Shown in pieces: positions 51,436 to 60,122 of a stretch of DNA of 64,000 bases. Location: the NCBI RefSeq assembly GCF_001908185.1, contig NZ_LGHM01000061.1, positions 1 through 64,000 of the forward strand, written 5' to 3'. The position numbers and the translations under genes are program-made. Below the pieces are notes generated by a model. That model did no database searches. It worked only from the letters and a program-made list of their open reading frames with translations, and was not told the DNA's origin. This stretch comes from Bradyrhizobium sp. AS23.2. GTDB taxonomy: Bacteria > Pseudomonadota > Alphaproteobacteria > Rhizobiales > Xanthobacteraceae. Position 1 is the stretch's first letter. The number at the start of each line of letters is the position of its first letter.

Positions 51436-52734
51436 TCAAGCCGCAGCGGCGGGTTCCTCGCCATCGAGCACGCGCTTCAGGCGCTCGCTATCGAGCGCGC
51501 CTTCCCATTTGGCAATCGCGATGGTCGCCACCGCGTTCCCGATCAGATTGGTCGGCGTCAACCCCTGCGACATCAGGCGGTGGATGCCGAGCACGAGCGC
51601 GACGCTCGTCACCGGAATGGATCCGGTGGCCGACAGCGTTGCCGCCAGCACGACGAAGGCAGCGCCCGCGATCCCCGCCGCGCCCTTGGAGGTCACGAGC
51701 AGGATCAGCAGCAGCTCGATCTGCTCGGCAAGCCCGAACGGCGTGTTGGTCGCCTGCGCCAGGAACACCGAGGCAGCGGCAAGGTAAAGGCAGGTGCCAT
51801 CGAGATTGAAGGAATAGCCGGTCGGGATCACCAGCCCGACCACGCTGCGCTCGCAGCCCGCCTTCTCCAGCTTGGTCAGCATCCGCGGCAACACCGTCTC
51901 GGACGATGTCGTGGCGATGCAGATCAACAGCTCTTCCCAGATGTAGCGGATCAGCTTGACCAGCGAGAAGCCGCACAGCCGCGCCACCGGACCGAGCGCG
52001 ACGATGATGAAGATCACGCAGGTCAGGTAGAATCCGCCCAGGAGCTTGCCGAGCGAGGCCAGCGAGCCCACGCCGAACTTGCCGACCGTAAACGCGATGG
52101 CGCCGAATGCGCCGATTGGCGCCGCCCACATCACGAAGCCGACGACGGCGAACACCATCTTGGCGGCGATGTCGATCAGGTTGACCAGCGGCGCGGTGCG
52201 CTCACCGAGCTGCACCAGCGCAAAGCCGCACAGCACCGAAATGAACAACACCTGCAGGATATTGCCTTCGGCAAAGGCGCCGATGAACGTCGCGGGCACG
52301 ATGTTCATCAGGAACGGCACGAAGCCGATGGCGCCGGTCTGCTTGACGTAAGGCTCGACCGCGCTGGCATTGATGCTGGCGGGATCGATGTTCATGCCGG
52401 CGCCGGGCTTGAGCACGTTCACAGCGATGAGACCGATGATCAGCGCGATCGTGGTCATGATCTCGAAATAGACGATCGCCTTCACCGCGACGCGCCCGAC
52501 ACGGGCCATGTCGGCCATATGGGCGATGCCATGGACGACGGTGCAGAAGATGATCGGCGCGATCAACATCCGGATCGCCTTGATGAAGGCATCCCCGAGC
52601 GGCTGCATCTTGGCGCCAGCCTCGGGACTAGCGATCCCGAGCGCGATACCGGCCGCCATGGCGATGAGCACCTGGATCCAGAGCTCCTTCCACCAGGCGC
52701 GGCCGCGCGGCTTGTCGATCGCGAGCGCTGTCAT
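51436..52734 (-). CDS. dctA: Dicarboxylate/proton symporter, DctA family
   Basis: The 432-residue carrier has the full DctA layout: LWIQVLIAMAAGIALGI at TM1, DAFIKAIRMLIAPIIFCTVV, a serine-rich TSSETVLPRML re-entrant loop, IPTGYSFNLDGTCLYLA, and LVTSKGAAGIAGAAFVVLAA. It imports C4-dicarboxylates or similar acids. The ATG at 52734 overlaps the preceding hydrolase stop (ATGA); an 86-codon upstream extension is not real. Its place between ring-cleavage enzymes suggests it brings in the pathway substrate, perhaps 2-pyrone-4,6-dicarboxylate or a related acid. Confidence 0.9.
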   Translation of the reverse strand: MTALAIDKPRGRAWWKELWIQVLIAMAAGIALGIASPEAGAKMQPLGDAFIKAIRMLIAPIIFCTVVHGIAHMADMARVGRVAVKAIVYFEIMTTIALIIGLIAVNVLKPGAGMNIDPASINASAVEPYVKQTGAIGFVPFLMNIVPATFIGAFAEGNILQVLFISVLCGFALVQLGERTAPLVNLIDIAAKMVFAVVGFVMWAAPIGAFGAIAFTVGKFGVGSLASLGKLLGGFYLTCVIFIIVALGPVARLCGFSLVKLIRYIWEELLICIATTSSETVLPRMLTKLEKAGCERSVVGLVIPTGYSFNLDGTCLYLAAASVFLAQATNTPFGLAEQIELLLILLVTSKGAAGIAGAAFVVLAATLSATGSIPVTSVALVLGIHRLMSQGLTPTNLIGNAVATIAIAKWEGALDSERLKRVLDGEEPAAAA

Positions 52735-53615
52735 GCGCCGAACCCAAACAGGCGCGCGGGATTGTCGACGAGTATCTTCTGCTGGAATTCCACCTCCGGC
52801 GCGAACAGCGGGATCAGATCGACCAGGTCGCCGTCGTTCGGCATCACCTTGACGTTCGGATGTGGCCAGTCGGTGCCCCAGATGACGCGGTCGACCGCGG
52901 TCTCGACGATCTTTCGCGCGAACGGCACTGCGTCGGTGAAGGGCGGCCCAGCCGAGGACACCCGCTCCGAGCCGCAGATCTTGACCCAGCACTTCTCGTC
53001 GCGCTCCATCAGCTCGATCAGGATCCTGAACGGAAGCTGGTCGAGCCCGTCGGAAGCCTTCACCCGTCCCATATGGTCGATGGTGTAGCTCAGCGGCAGT
53101 CTTGCCAGCATGTCGGCATATTCCGGCAGGTCGATCGCATCGAAATGCAGGTCGATGTGCCAGCCGAGCGGAGCGACCATCGCAATGACGCGATTGAACA
53201 CGCTCTTGTCAGGGATGCCGCCGAGATGGCGGACGAAATTGAAACGGCAGCCGCGGAAGCCGCCCTCATGCAGCACGCGAAGCCCACGTTCAGTGATGGT
53301 GTCGTCGATATTGGCAACCGCACGGTAGGCGCCGTTACTCTGCGCGATGGCATCGAGCGCCACCGTGTTGTCGATCCCGTGCACGCTGGCATTGACGATG
53401 ACGGCACGCTCGACACCGAGCTTGGCATGCAGTGCGCGGAAATCCTCGAGCGGCGCGTCCGGCGGTGTATAGGAGCGGTCAGGCGCGTAGGGATACTTCG
53501 CGCCGGGCCCGAAGATATGGCAATGCGCGTCGCAGGACAGTTTTGGCAGCTTGAATTTCGGCGTGCGCGTGTTCGGATCGGGCGGCGGAATGGTCGGCGT
53601 GTACATCATCGTCAT
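52731..53615 (-). CDS. ligI: 2-pyrone-4,6-dicarboxylate hydrolase (LigI-like), cytosolic
   Basis: The 294-residue amidohydrolase-fold lactonase would open 2-pyrone-4,6-dicarboxylate to 4-oxalomesaconate, the substrate of the GalB-type enzyme encoded downstream. Family motifs are CDAHCHIFGPGAKYPYA (HxH), RGCRFNFVRHLGG, SYTIDHMGRV and the catalytic Asp in VIWGTDWPHPN. There is no signal peptide. The start overlaps the preceding paralogue's stop by one base. The order hydrolase, carrier, hydratase, aldolase follows the pathway. Confidence 0.85.
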   Translation of the reverse strand: MTMMYTPTIPPPDPNTRTPKFKLPKLSCDAHCHIFGPGAKYPYAPDRSYTPPDAPLEDFRALHAKLGVERAVIVNASVHGIDNTVALDAIAQSNGAYRAVANIDDTITERGLRVLHEGGFRGCRFNFVRHLGGIPDKSVFNRVIAMVAPLGWHIDLHFDAIDLPEYADMLARLPLSYTIDHMGRVKASDGLDQLPFRILIELMERDEKCWVKICGSERVSSAGPPFTDAVPFARKIVETAVDRVIWGTDWPHPNVKVMPNDGDLVDLIPLFAPEVEFQQKILVDNPARLFGFGA

Positions 53616-54574
53616 CAGGTGAACTTGAACAGCCGCGCCGGATTGTCGACCAGCAGCTTCTGCCGGATCGCGCTATCTGCCGCGTAGAGGGGGATCAGAT
53701 CGACGATCTCGCCGTCATTCGGCATGATCTTGACGTTGGGATGCGGCCAGTCGGTGCCCCAGATGACACGATCAGGCGCATTGTCGATCAGCGTCTTCGC
53801 AAATGGCACCGCATCGTGGAACGGCTTGCCGCCGGCAGAGGCGCGCTCCAGGCCGGAGATCTTCACCCAGCACTTCTCGTCCTTCTTCTGCAGGTCGAGC
53901 AAGGCGGTGAAGCCGGGATCGTCGAGCCCCTTCCCCGCTTGCACCGTCCCCATGTGGTCGATCACGTAGGGCGTCGGCAGCGCGGTCAGGATGGGCGCGA
54001 ACTCGGCGATCGTGCCCGGTTCGAAATAGACGTCGATATGCCAGCCGAGCTCGGCGACGCGGTGCACGATGCGCTGGAACTTGGTCATGTCGCCGACGCC
54101 ACCGAGGCGCTTGAGGAAGGCGAAGCGGCAGCCGCAGATGCCGCCCTTGTCGAGCGCCGCCAGCTCCTTCTCGGTCATCTCGTCACTGACGTTGGCGATG
54201 CCTTTATAGGCGCCCTCGCTCTGGGCGATGGCATCGGTGACGACGCGATTGTCGGTGCCGTGCACAGTGGCATTGACGATCACGCAGCGCTCGACGCCGA
54301 TCTTCTCATGCAGGCTGCGGAACGTCTCCAGCGGCGCATCAGCCGTGTTGTAGGGTCGCTTTTCCGCGAAGGGATAACGGGAGGCCGGCCCGAAGATGTG
54401 GGTATGGCTGTCGCAGGATTTTGGCGGCAGCTTGAACGACGGCGTCTTTGGATTTGGGTCCGGCGGCGCGATCGTCGGCATCGCCTTCGGCTCGGCCCCT
54501 TGCGCGCGCGCTTCACTTGCGAGCGCCGCGCCGGCCAGCCCGGTCAAAAGATGCAAGCACTCGCGCCTGTTCAT
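53615..54574 (-). CDS. Second LigI-like hydrolase with predicted signal peptide
   Basis: The 319-residue paralogue of the previous gene has CDSHTHIFGPASRYPFA, CGCRFAFLKRLGG, YVIDHMGTV and VIWGTDWPHPN, so all main catalytic positions are kept. It differs by an N-terminal leader, MNRRECLHLLTGLAGAALAS then ARAQ, with paired arginines that fit a Sec or Tat signal peptide. A periplasmic lactonase could open pyrone-type substrates before import by the DctA protein. It is the first enzyme gene of the operon. The ribosome-binding site (GAGG) is very close to the ATG. Confidence 0.78.
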   Translation of the reverse strand: MNRRECLHLLTGLAGAALASEARAQGAEPKAMPTIAPPDPNPKTPSFKLPPKSCDSHTHIFGPASRYPFAEKRPYNTADAPLETFRSLHEKIGVERCVIVNATVHGTDNRVVTDAIAQSEGAYKGIANVSDEMTEKELAALDKGGICGCRFAFLKRLGGVGDMTKFQRIVHRVAELGWHIDVYFEPGTIAEFAPILTALPTPYVIDHMGTVQAGKGLDDPGFTALLDLQKKDEKCWVKISGLERASAGGKPFHDAVPFAKTLIDNAPDRVIWGTDWPHPNVKIMPNDGEIVDLIPLYAADSAIRQKLLVDNPARLFKFT

Positions 54575-54648
54575 TTCCTCGTCACCCAGTCACATGGCCC
54601 GCTTGCGAGCGCAAGCGCGAGGCCGCGCCTTCTCTCGGGTAGTTTCTT

Positions 54649-55359
54649 TCAAGTCTTGCTGCTTGCAACAGCCCGCCGCCGTGCCGGCGCGGCCTGATCC
54701 AGCGCCGGAGCCTGGAACGCTGCGACCGTGGCCTGCACCAACTGCTCGATGGCGCTGGCGGCATCGTTGCCGTCGGCCTCGCCGCGCGACAGGCGCGAGA
54801 CGCGATCCGGCGTCACCAGCGAGTAGTAGAGCGCTCCGAGCAGGAAGTGGCTGCGCCAGACGATGTCGGTGCGGGGAATGTGCGGCAGGCTCTCGTGGAC
54901 CGCATCGATGAAGGCGTGGCTGGTGTCGTCGAAGGTCTGCGCGATGATGCGACGCGCGACCTCATTGCCTTCCGCCGACATCACGGCACGCAGCCGCGTG
55001 AAGCGCGCTCCGCCACCGGTGAGATCACTGCCCGAGGTGAAAGCCGGCACGACATAGGCCCGCACGATCGCTTCCAGCCGATCCTGCAGATCGCGCACGC
55101 GTCTGGCGGCCGCGAGCAGCTCGGAACGCCGCAGGTTCATCGGCCCGCAATGGCGCCGGTAGATCTCCAGCAGCAGGCCATCCTTGGTCTTGAAATGATA
55201 GGTCACGCTGCCGGGATTGGCCCCGGCGGCCTGCGCGATATCGCGCACCGAAACGGCATTGAAACCGTTGGTGGCGAACAGCTCCTCGGCCGCGGCGAGG
55301 ATCGCCTCGCGCATGTTCGGCTTGCGGGCCGTTTCCTTGCTGGTGGGCTTGCGTACCAT
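54649..55359 (-). CDS. TetR family regulator of the ring-cleavage operon
   Basis: The 236-residue protein from the ATG at 55359 has a TetR helix-turn-helix (MREAILAAAEELFATNGFNA, then SVRDIAQAAGANPGSVTYHF) and a C-terminal TetR_C-like ligand domain. A long upstream extension is implausible. A perfect palindrome lies just upstream (55365-55380), so autoregulation is likely. It precedes the operon in the same direction and is divergent from a Bug-type binding protein, so it may govern both. Confidence 0.88.
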   Translation of the reverse strand: MVRKPTSKETARKPNMREAILAAAEELFATNGFNAVSVRDIAQAAGANPGSVTYHFKTKDGLLLEIYRRHCGPMNLRRSELLAAARRVRDLQDRLEAIVRAYVVPAFTSGSDLTGGGARFTRLRAVMSAEGNEVARRIIAQTFDDTSHAFIDAVHESLPHIPRTDIVWRSHFLLGALYYSLVTPDRVSRLSRGEADGNDAASAIEQLVQATVAAFQAPALDQAAPARRRAVASSKT

Positions 55360-55364
55360 GTGAT

Positions 55365-55380
55365 TTGTACTATCGTACAA
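55365..55380. promoter_or_regulatory. Perfect palindrome upstream of the TetR gene
   Basis: TTGTAC-TATC-GTACAA is a perfect 6-4-6 inverted repeat five bases before the TetR start and 94 bases before the divergent Bug-type gene. Its location makes it the best candidate TetR operator in this region. Confidence 0.65.
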
Positions 55381-55474
55381 AAGATCAGGTCTCGTCAACA
55401 AAAACCATGGGCAACGTCCGGGGTGGCTCAGAGACAGCTGCCGGCGCGCAAATGCCCTGAAGGAGTGCTGGAAA

Positions 55475-56452
55475 ATGCTGGGTTTGAACAGGAAGATCGG
55501 CCGTCTCATGCTCGGCGCCGGCCTGCTGCTCGCGGGCGGCGCCGCGCAGGCTGACAACTACCCCAGCAAGCCGGTCCACATCCTCGTGCCCTATGCGGCC
55601 GGCGGCGCGGTCGACGTGCTGGCGCGCACACTGGGCCAGGCGCTGGCGAAGACCTGGGGGCAGCAGCCCGTGATCGACAACCGTCCCGGCGCCGGCGGCA
55701 TCGTTGCCTCGCAGGCACTGACCCAGGCCGCGCCGGATGGCTACACGCTGATCCTGGTCGCGAGCGGCCACCCGCTCAATCAGTTCATCTATCCGAGCGT
55801 GCCCTATGACACGTTCAAGGATTTCACTGCAATCACCGAAGTCGCCTCCTCTCCGCTCGCAATCGTGGTGGCGAAGGACAGCCCCTACAAGACGCTCGGC
55901 GACCTCTTGGCGGCGGCGAAGAAAGAGCCGGACAAGCTTTCCTACGGCATGTCCGGCAACGGTACCTCGGCGCATCTCGCCGGCGAGTTGTTGAAACACA
56001 TGTCCGGCACCAAGATCGTCGCGATCCCCTACAAGGGCGGCGCACCGGCGCTGACCGCCGTGATCGCCGGCGAGATCCCGCTGAGCATCAATCCGCTCGC
56101 GGAAGCGATCGGCCAGCTCGAGGGCGGCCCGGTGCGCGCGCTCGCGGTAACCTCGGCCGAACGCTCCAAGGCGCTGCCCAATGTCCCGACGGTCGCCGAG
56201 TCCGGTGTATCAGGGTATGACGTCTCCGTCTGGTGGGGTGTGCTTGGTCCGGCCAAGATGCCGCCGGAGATCGTGGCGAAGCTCGAAGCCGATTTGAAGG
56301 CGGCGCTGCAGGACCCGAACGTGCTGTCGACGCTCGGCAAGATCGGCGCAGCCCCGGTCGGCTCCTCCGCGAAGGATTTTGACGCCTACATGCATGCCGA
56401 GGCAGCCAAGTGGGAGCCGGTGCTGAAGGCCGCCGACATCCGCGCACAGTGA
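55475..56452 (+). CDS. Bug family (TctC-like) solute-binding protein
   Basis: The 325-residue periplasmic protein has a signal peptide ending GAAQADNY and the Bug pattern: YPSKPVHILVPYAAGGAVD, then NRPGAGGIVA, then VPTVAESG. AAGGAG precedes the ATG. Bug proteins bind carboxylates or aromatic acids for tripartite TctAB carriers, but no TctA or TctB gene is present here. Divergent from the TetR regulator of the ring-cleavage operon, it may scavenge the same substrates. Confidence 0.9.
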   Translation: MLGLNRKIGRLMLGAGLLLAGGAAQADNYPSKPVHILVPYAAGGAVDVLARTLGQALAKTWGQQPVIDNRPGAGGIVASQALTQAAPDGYTLILVASGHPLNQFIYPSVPYDTFKDFTAITEVASSPLAIVVAKDSPYKTLGDLLAAAKKEPDKLSYGMSGNGTSAHLAGELLKHMSGTKIVAIPYKGGAPALTAVIAGEIPLSINPLAEAIGQLEGGPVRALAVTSAERSKALPNVPTVAESGVSGYDVSVWWGVLGPAKMPPEIVAKLEADLKAALQDPNVLSTLGKIGAAPVGSSAKDFDAYMHAEAAKWEPVLKAADIRAQ

Positions 56453-56459
56453 GGCTGAC

Positions 56460-57266
56460 ATGAGGACCTCTTCTCATCGCGGGCGCCTTGCGCGCACCGC
56501 CCTGCTCGCGGTCGCAGTCATCAGCCTGCTCGGCGCGCCCGCGCGGGCCGACGGCGAAGCAAAGCTTCTGGCGCCGAGCGGCAGCTTGCGCGTCGGCATC
56601 TATCCGGGCAGCCCGACCTCGATGGTATCAGACGCGGCCGGCAAGCCGCACGGCCTGAGCTACGATCTCGGCGGCGAGCTGGCAAAACGGCTCGGCGTCG
56701 GCGTCGACTATGTCAGGTTTCAGCGTGTTGCCGACATCGTCAGCGCGATCCACGACGGCCAGGTCGACTTCACCGTGACCAATGCCACGCCGGCTCGCGC
56801 GAACGAGGTCAGCTTCAGCCAGCCGGTGCTGGCGATCGAGCTCGGCTATCTCGTTCCGGCGAACTCGCCGATCGGCAAGGCCGAGGATATCGACAAGCCC
56901 GGCGTAAAGATCGGCGTCACCAAAGGCTCGACCTCCGAGCGCACGCTGCCAACAAAATTCAAGAACGCGACCATCGTTCCCGCCGAAAGCGTGAAGGTCG
57001 CCATCGCCATGTTCGGCCGCGGCGAGATCGATCTCTACGCCACCAACAAGCCGACGCTGTTCGAGATGTCCGACCAGATGCCGGGCGCGCGAATTCTCGA
57101 CGGCAACTGGGGCGCCGAGCACATGGCCATCGCGATCCCTAGGGGACGCGAGGACGCGCTTCCTCTGCTCAACCGCTTCGTGACGGAAGAGCAGTCCTCC
57201 GGCGCACTGGAGACGATCCAGCAGCAGGCGGGCCTGCGCGGCGCGACCAAGCCGACGCGCGAGTAA
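56460..57266 (+). CDS. ABC-type solute-binding protein, family 3
   Basis: The 268-residue exported protein has a signal peptide ending GAPARADGE and the family-3 pattern (GSLRVGIYPGSPTSMVSD, then GLSYDLGGELAKRLGVGVDY, then IHDGQVDFTVTNATPARANE). It follows the Bug gene by seven bases (GAGG upstream) and is probably cotranscribed. Two unrelated binding proteins in one unit, both without a membrane partner, is unusual. The ligand is unknown; many relatives bind amino acids. Confidence 0.85.
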   Translation: MRTSSHRGRLARTALLAVAVISLLGAPARADGEAKLLAPSGSLRVGIYPGSPTSMVSDAAGKPHGLSYDLGGELAKRLGVGVDYVRFQRVADIVSAIHDGQVDFTVTNATPARANEVSFSQPVLAIELGYLVPANSPIGKAEDIDKPGVKIGVTKGSTSERTLPTKFKNATIVPAESVKVAIAMFGRGEIDLYATNKPTLFEMSDQMPGARILDGNWGAEHMAIAIPRGREDALPLLNRFVTEEQSSGALETIQQQAGLRGATKPTRE

Positions 57267-57456
57267 TGCTCAACTCGCCGCCTGCTCCGCGCACCGCCAG
57301 CCGATCTCCGGCGAACCTGCGAACGATTAGCATTCGCTAGCATCGCTGTGGACTGACTCCGTTTGCTGCAAATCAACGCGGGCAACATGGACAAGGCGTT
57401 ATTTGTCTTCGGCGCTCCGCTGGGCGACCAAAGCCTGAGATCGCCGGAGACTGAGA

Positions 57457-58380
57457 ATGAGCAAGTCCATATTGTTGACAATCCATCGCTGGATCACGCT
57501 GGTCTTCGCCCTGCCTCTGCTCGCGATCTTCGCCACTGGACTGATTCTGTCTTTCGAGCCTCTGGTGCAGGTCAGCGGCATCAGCGGTCCGGCGATCGAC
57601 TCTGGACGCATCGTCGACTTGGTGAAAAGATATGATCCGGACGGCAAGGCGCGCGGGCTTGCGATCAATGCCGGTGCGCAGCGGATGACGCTGCAAGGCG
57701 CCGGAGCCCCGGCGATCGACCTCGCAACGGGCGAACCCGCCGCCGCCAGCTCTCGCCTCCCCGATCTTTTCCTGTGGGCGCGGTTCACGCATGAACGGTT
57801 GCTCGGCCAGGCCTGGCTGGTCACGAGTTCGACCATCGCCATGGTATCTCTGATGGTGCTCGGCATCCTCATGGGACTGCCCCGGCTGCGCAACACGCTC
57901 TCCGGATGGCACAAGGGCACCGCATGGTTTGCGCTGCCGCTGATCCTCCTGAGCCCGCTGACCGGACTGTGCATGGCGTTCGGCCTGACGTTTCAGAGCG
58001 GAGCCGCTCCAGCCGGCGGCGCGCGTCCTCTCCCCCTGCCCGAAGCGGTTCGCATGGTCGCGGCCTCCCATGACCTCTCGCACGTGATCTCGATCGGCGC
58101 GCGCGGCGGCCGCATGATGGCCCGCATTTACGAGAGCGGAGAACTGCGCGCCTACGCCGTCAATTCATCGGGCGTCGGACCGCTGCCGCGCAACTGGCCG
58201 CGCCTGATCCACGAAGGAAACTGGTCGGCCCTGATCGCCTCGCCGCTCAACGTCGTGACGTCAATCGCACTCCTGACACTGCTGTCGACCGGCCTCCTGA
58301 TCTGGGCGCGGCGAAAACTGCGCAAGCCGCGATCGCGCCCCGATCGGCAAACCGGTGCGGCCGTGGTCACCGCCGGCTGA
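57457..58380 (+). CDS. PepSY-associated membrane protein
   Basis: The 307-residue protein has four hydrophobic helices: about 10-30 (with the HRW motif in LTIHRWITLVFALPLL), 125-145, 155-180 and 265-285. Periplasmic segments are PepSY-like, and the second H-containing helix follows GWHKGTAWFALP. It belongs to the PepSY/PiuB-like group of inner-membrane proteins linked to iron or flavin-dependent reduction. GGAGACTGAGA precedes the ATG. No siderophore gene is adjacent, so its role is unclear. Confidence 0.75.
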   Translation: MSKSILLTIHRWITLVFALPLLAIFATGLILSFEPLVQVSGISGPAIDSGRIVDLVKRYDPDGKARGLAINAGAQRMTLQGAGAPAIDLATGEPAAASSRLPDLFLWARFTHERLLGQAWLVTSSTIAMVSLMVLGILMGLPRLRNTLSGWHKGTAWFALPLILLSPLTGLCMAFGLTFQSGAAPAGGARPLPLPEAVRMVAASHDLSHVISIGARGGRMMARIYESGELRAYAVNSSGVGPLPRNWPRLIHEGNWSALIASPLNVVTSIALLTLLSTGLLIWARRKLRKPRSRPDRQTGAAVVTAG

Positions 58381-58517
58381 TCCCGCCGAGCTTCAAGGTC
58401 CCGGTATTTCCATTCTCGTCTGCTCAACGCGTTCCCCGCCGCTTCGCTCCCCCGGCCCGCGCAACGCAGCGTTCCACTGGTGCAACCGTCGCCGAACTGC
58501 GCTAATTTGAGTCGGTC

Positions 58518-59771
58518 ATGACTCGACGTACCGGCAGCGCCGATCTTCCTCTCCACACCGGGCGGGTTCCGCCATGGCTTGCGAGCCGCATGACCTCGCT
58601 CGGCGCGATCGTCACGCAGGCGATCGTGCATCATTACGGGCGCGACGCATTCCTCCAGCGTCTCTCGCATCCGTTCTGGTTCCAGTCGTTCGGCGCCGTG
58701 ATGGGCATGGACTGGCACTCCTCGGGCATCACGACCTCCGTAATCGGGGCGTTGAAGCGCGGGCTCGGACCGCTCCAGGACGAACTCGGCATCTACGTCT
58801 GTGGCGGACGCGGTCAGCATTCGCGCAAGACACCGGACGAGCTCTTGCAGCTTGGCGACCGCGTCGGATTCGACGGCGCAAAGCTCACCCGCGCCAGCCG
58901 CCTGGTGGCAAAGGTCGACAGTGCCGCGGTCCAGGACGGGTTTGATCTTTATCTGCACGGCTTCTTCGTCACCGCCGACGGGAAATGGACCGTGGTGCAA
59001 CAAGGCATGAATGGCGACAAGAGGCAGGCCCGCCGCTATCACTGGCATTCAGAGGCGCTGAAGAGTTTTGTCGATGCGCCGCACAGTGCCATCGACGGCC
59101 CGCAGCAAGGCGAGATCGTCAATCTCACGGACCATCGCGCCGACGTCTCACGCACCGCGCAGCTCGAGCTCTTGAGCGATCTTGGCCCCGATCGCATCGT
59201 CTGCGAATTCGAGCGGCTCACCGGGACTGCCCCCGAACCAGCACAAGGCTTGCTGCCGCATCTGATCATGCCCGCGCATCATGATATCCGGCCCAAGGAC
59301 GTGTTCGCGCGCCGCTTGCATGGCACGCTGGCCGCCGCGGCCGAGCGTGGCCCGGTCGACTTCCCGGAGCTGTTGCTGACGCCGGGCGTCGGCGCGCGCA
59401 CCGTGCGCTCGCTCGCAATGGTGGCCGAGGTCGTGCACGGTGCGCCCTATCGCTTCAACGATCCGGCGCGCTTCTCGCTCGCCCACGGCGGCAAGGACCG
59501 GCATCCCTACCCCGTTCCGATCAAGGTCTATGACGAAACCATTCGCGTCCTGAAGGGCGCGGTCCAGAATGCAAAACTCGGGCGCGAGGAAGAGATGCAG
59601 GCACTCAAGCGGCTCGATGATCAGGCGCGGCGGCTGGAACGGACAGCGCGCGGGCCGTCTGTCGAGGTCTTCATCGCTGGCGAGCGCGCGGCCTCGCCGG
59701 ACCTCGATGGCCGCTCCGTGTTCGGCTGGGAGCGCGACCTCGTCGCTTCCAGGAAGTCGACTGGCTCCTGA
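58518..59771 (+). CDS. DUF763 protein
   Basis: The 417-residue soluble protein matches DUF763: GSADLPLHTGRVPPWLASRM at the start, then FWFQSFGAVMGMDWHSSG, CGGRGQHSRKTPDEL, DLYLHGFFVTADGKWTVVQQ and MNGDKRQARRYHWHS. The family is common in archaea and scattered in bacteria, and I know of no established function. Several conserved His, Asp and Arg residues suggest an enzyme, and the region with WHS and GRGQHSRKTP would be a good place to look for an active site. No clear ribosome-binding site precedes the ATG, and no partner gene is obvious. Confidence 0.8.
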   Translation: MTRRTGSADLPLHTGRVPPWLASRMTSLGAIVTQAIVHHYGRDAFLQRLSHPFWFQSFGAVMGMDWHSSGITTSVIGALKRGLGPLQDELGIYVCGGRGQHSRKTPDELLQLGDRVGFDGAKLTRASRLVAKVDSAAVQDGFDLYLHGFFVTADGKWTVVQQGMNGDKRQARRYHWHSEALKSFVDAPHSAIDGPQQGEIVNLTDHRADVSRTAQLELLSDLGPDRIVCEFERLTGTAPEPAQGLLPHLIMPAHHDIRPKDVFARRLHGTLAAAAERGPVDFPELLLTPGVGARTVRSLAMVAEVVHGAPYRFNDPARFSLAHGGKDRHPYPVPIKVYDETIRVLKGAVQNAKLGREEEMQALKRLDDQARRLERTARGPSVEVFIAGERAASPDLDGRSVFGWERDLVASRKSTGS

Positions 59772-59793
59772 GGCCGTTGCTTAACGCAATCGC

Positions 59794-60027
59794 TTATTCC
59801 TCGGCTTCCTCATCGTCGGTCAGCCTGTTGGCCGAATGGTCCTGATACTGTTCGGTCTGGATGAATTTACTGTCCATGCCGCGAATGTCGGAATGCTGGG
59901 CCTTGTCGCGGTTCGACAAGATCATGTTATCGCCGATCTTGTCCTTGGGAATGTCCGTTAGCGCTCCGCTCCCTGCGCCCTTGCCGTGCGCGCCTGAACC
60001 GATATGCGTCTTGCCTCCATGTGGCAT
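59794..60027 (-). CDS. Small hydrophilic protein of unknown function
   Basis: The 77-residue protein from the ATG at 60027 (GGAGA six bases upstream) begins MPHGGKTHIGSGAHGKGAGS and ends in an acidic cluster (DDEEAEE). It is strongly hydrophilic and glycine-rich at the N-terminus, so it is probably largely disordered. I recall similar short proteins in Bradyrhizobium but no function. It converges with the DUF763 gene. Confidence 0.55.
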   Translation of the reverse strand: MPHGGKTHIGSGAHGKGAGSGALTDIPKDKIGDNMILSNRDKAQHSDIRGMDSKFIQTEQYQDHSANRLTDDEEAEE

Positions 60028-60122
60028 GGATTTCTCCATTGCTTGTTGTCCGCATTGAGTCAACGCCTACACCGCCGGATTTGTTTCGCGGTAGCGCGAG
60101 AGAACGGCCGTCACGTTTCGCC

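Noticed and set aside
51580-53088. 502-codon plus-strand frame opposite dctA and ligI
   Set aside because: Its composition is dominated by His, Arg, Asp and Gln, it covers two overlapping real genes, and it has no motif or ribosome-binding site.
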